In this document: in pieces, positions 40,874 through 42,183 of the stretch
How positions within the stretch are numbered: position 1 is the first letter of the stretch
How the letters are laid out: each line of letters opens with the position of its first letter
Assembly (NCBI RefSeq): GCF_000340565.2
Contig: NZ_CP007203.1
Span: forward strand, 295,572 to 337,754
Source of the DNA: Nodularia spumigena CCY9414
GTDB lineage: Bacteria > Cyanobacteriota > Cyanobacteriia > Cyanobacteriales > Nostocaceae
Reading direction: 5' to 3'
Length of the DNA: 42,183 nucleotides
The notes under the pieces: model-generated
The model's database searches: none
What the model was told of the DNA's origin: nothing
The model's input: only the letters and a program-made list of their open reading frames with translations
Program-made: the position numbers and the translations under genes

Positions 40874-42128
40874 TACAATGAACCTTAGTAATATCTTTCA
40901 TTGTTGAAAATTCAACTCTAAAACCATTGATAACAATCTCACATCCGTTTTTTGTGGGAGTTTTAACACGACTTACATACTTTCCAGAAGTTATGTTTTT
41001 ACGATCTTTGTGCAAAGTAGCCTTAACAAAATCTCCTGTAGAAACATGAGTGAATATTTTTTTAGGCTCAGTGCAAGGAAAACCAAATTTATTGATCCTA
41101 CAGAATCTTCTGCAACTATGCCCCGTGCTTTTTACTGTTAAAATTTTTGTTGTCAGTATTTTGAGAGTTTCAACTTTTCCTACACAAGCAGCATCAATCC
41201 AATGAGTTTTAGGCAATCCTAAACGAGTTCTATTAAACTTAGTTAAACCTCCTGAACCTGTTGTTATAGGTAATCCAGTTTCTTTTAACTTATTAAATAA
41301 AGCCCATCTCGTTGAATTTACAGCAGACGCATCTTTTAGTGGACGCTTGGCTTGGGATAAAATTTGCTTCAACAACTCAGGCTTTTTTGCTAAAAACTTC
41401 TCAATATCTTGAGTACCTTTTTTGATATTGCATTTCTCACAAGCTAGACACAAATTAGAAATTCTATTAGTTCCTCCTTTGGCTTTTGGTTTAATATGCT
41501 CAACTTGTAAAGGGACATTTTCCGCAGTACAGTATGCACATTTTCTATTCCATTTATTCAAAAGATATTCACGGACTTCATACCCTTGTAACTCTCCCTG
41601 TTGATACTCAAAGCCTGATATCTCCGGGTTTTCTAGCTGCTGTAGGTCAAACCTAGCAAGCTCTTGAACTATGTCAGTTATTGGGGCAAAATTACATAAT
41701 CTTTTAACCCAAGTGTTAATAGTTAAAACTCTATGGCTTAAAGAAGGTGCTAACCAACCTTGAGGTTTAGTGCGGTTAAGAAATCTAGCTTGACGATAAC
41801 GAGTATGTCTAGAACGTCTTCCTCGCCTTACTCCTTTTCGAGTTTCTAGGCTTTCTTTAATAGCTAAACCTCTGTGTTGTAATTCCATACCCCAGATGAC
41901 TTTATTATTTTGAACTAACGCAAAACCTGTAGTTTTACTCCCTGGATCTATTTTTAATTCAATCGGTTGAGTTGGAACTTCAGATTTAGGTTCTTTCAAA
42001 ATTATGGTAAATGGAAATCTTCTAAATACAGCAGCTTTTTGTTGATTTAATAAAAAACGTGCATCTCCTGGATGAATTGGAGTAAGTGGTTTTTTGTTGG
42101 TATCAAGAACTAGAACAAAATTAGACAT
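40851..42128 (-). CDS. iscB: IscB RNA-guided HNH/RuvC endonuclease
   Basis: A 425-residue IscB, the nuclease family from which Cas9 is thought to derive. Order of domains: PLMP-type N-terminus (KKPLTPIHPGDARFLLNQQK); RuvC-I with Asp61 (LKIDPGSKTTGFAL); Arg-rich bridge helix (RKGVRRGRRSRHTRYRQARF, 98-116); RuvC-II with Glu156 (VQELARFD); HNH at about 197-238 with two CxxC pairs (CAYC, CLACEKC) and catalytic His211 (VEHIKPKAKGG); RuvC-III with His309/Asp312 (THWIDAACVG); then the PAM/TAM-interacting C-terminus ending CSDGYSYV. All catalytic residues are present and the frame is intact, so it should be active. The omegaRNA lies upstream on the same strand, mostly beyond the window edge. Its 3' end abuts the truncated hydrolase. 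Confidence 0.95.
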   Translation of the reverse strand: MSNFVLVLDTNKKPLTPIHPGDARFLLNQQKAAVFRRFPFTIILKEPKSEVPTQPIELKIDPGSKTTGFALVQNNKVIWGMELQHRGLAIKESLETRKGVRRGRRSRHTRYRQARFLNRTKPQGWLAPSLSHRVLTINTWVKRLCNFAPITDIVQELARFDLQQLENPEISGFEYQQGELQGYEVREYLLNKWNRKCAYCTAENVPLQVEHIKPKAKGGTNRISNLCLACEKCNIKKGTQDIEKFLAKKPELLKQILSQAKRPLKDASAVNSTRWALFNKLKETGLPITTGSGGLTKFNRTRLGLPKTHWIDAACVGKVETLKILTTKILTVKSTGHSCRRFCRINKFGFPCTEPKKIFTHVSTGDFVKATLHKDRKNITSGKYVSRVKTPTKNGCEIVINGFRVEFSTMKDITKVHCSDGYSYV

Positions 42129-42183
42129 TTAAATTTCACCTTTTCAGGGTAATGTTTGCTTCAACCTTGTTATCTGAGCTTGT
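42129..42183 (-). ncRNA. 3' part of the IscB omegaRNA (cut by window end)
   Basis: The 55 nt before the iscB ATG start acaagctcagataacaagg and continue to aacattaccc on the reverse strand. They correspond to 13591-13625. In IscB loci the omegaRNA precedes the gene; the scaffold and guide lie outside the window. AGGTG about 7 nt before the ATG may be the ribosome site. Confidence 0.6.

Overview
The window comes from a filamentous, probably heterocyst-forming cyanobacterium (Nostocales: Nostoc/Anabaena/Nodularia-like). The evidence is the many HIP1 octamers (GCGATCGC), short tandem heptamer repeats (gggagta/gggagtg, ccaatga/ctaatga, aattcgt, aactgat), interspersed palindromes, and genes such as Pnkp/Hen1, Aas-type acyl synthetase, CobU and COG0523 with cyanobacterial character. 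This assignment is inference from style and gene content; no rRNA is present.

Layout. 0-0.6 kb: tail of a frameshifted TnpB with an IS605-type end hairpin. 0.75-4.7 kb: the RNA-repair pair hen1 (frameshifted in a T7 run) and pnkp. 4.9-7.3 kb: a membrane protein, a small soluble protein, a macro-domain remnant and tRNA-Gln. 7.3-13.2 kb: housekeeping genes (tRNA-Leu(CAA), M48 protease, murA with an apparent AUU start, tRNA-Leu(CAG), SpoU methyltransferase, cobU). 13.37-13.78 kb: a structured non-coding region whose 13.59-13.63 kb segment matches the leader of the IscB gene at the right edge, so it looks like an orphan omegaRNA (HEARO). 14.6-16.2 kb: glycosyltransferase and hexapeptide acyltransferase. 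16.3-18.0 kb: a graspetide system, with an ATP-grasp macrocyclase and a precursor carrying two TTxxxxEE cores, separated by a MITE. 18.2-21.9 kb: DMT permease, a CIRCE element before an unknown gene, a TPR protein and an RNase D-like nuclease. 22.0-29.7 kb: two FAD oxidoreductases, acyl-ACP/CoA synthetase, fatty acid desaturase and a divergent TetR-type regulator fused to what looks like a dead tyrosine-recombinase fold. 30-35.8 kb: small unknowns, DUF427, a decayed coiled-coil/WD40 gene, a kinase, and a DUF3800 gene split by a MITE with a 3-bp target duplication. 35.9-40.1 kb: a zinc-homeostasis neighbourhood (ZnuA-like lipoprotein, small Cys-motif secreted protein, WD40 propeller, COG0523 GTPase) with three Zur-box-like palindromes. 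40.1-42.2 kb: an apparently intact IscB whose 3' end abuts an alpha/beta hydrolase that lacks its N-terminal part.

How the parts connect. Mobile and RNA-guided elements shape the window: a TnpB remnant, a live-looking IscB, a probable orphan omegaRNA and at least two MITE families have broken or separated genes. The most promising systems are (i) the IscB plus in-trans omegaRNA pair, (ii) the plesiocin-like graspetide locus, (iii) the TetR/recombinase-fold regulator paired with the desaturase through matching palindromes, and (iv) the Zur-linked zinc cluster. All calls rest on reading the sequence and on recalled family knowledge; no database search was run.
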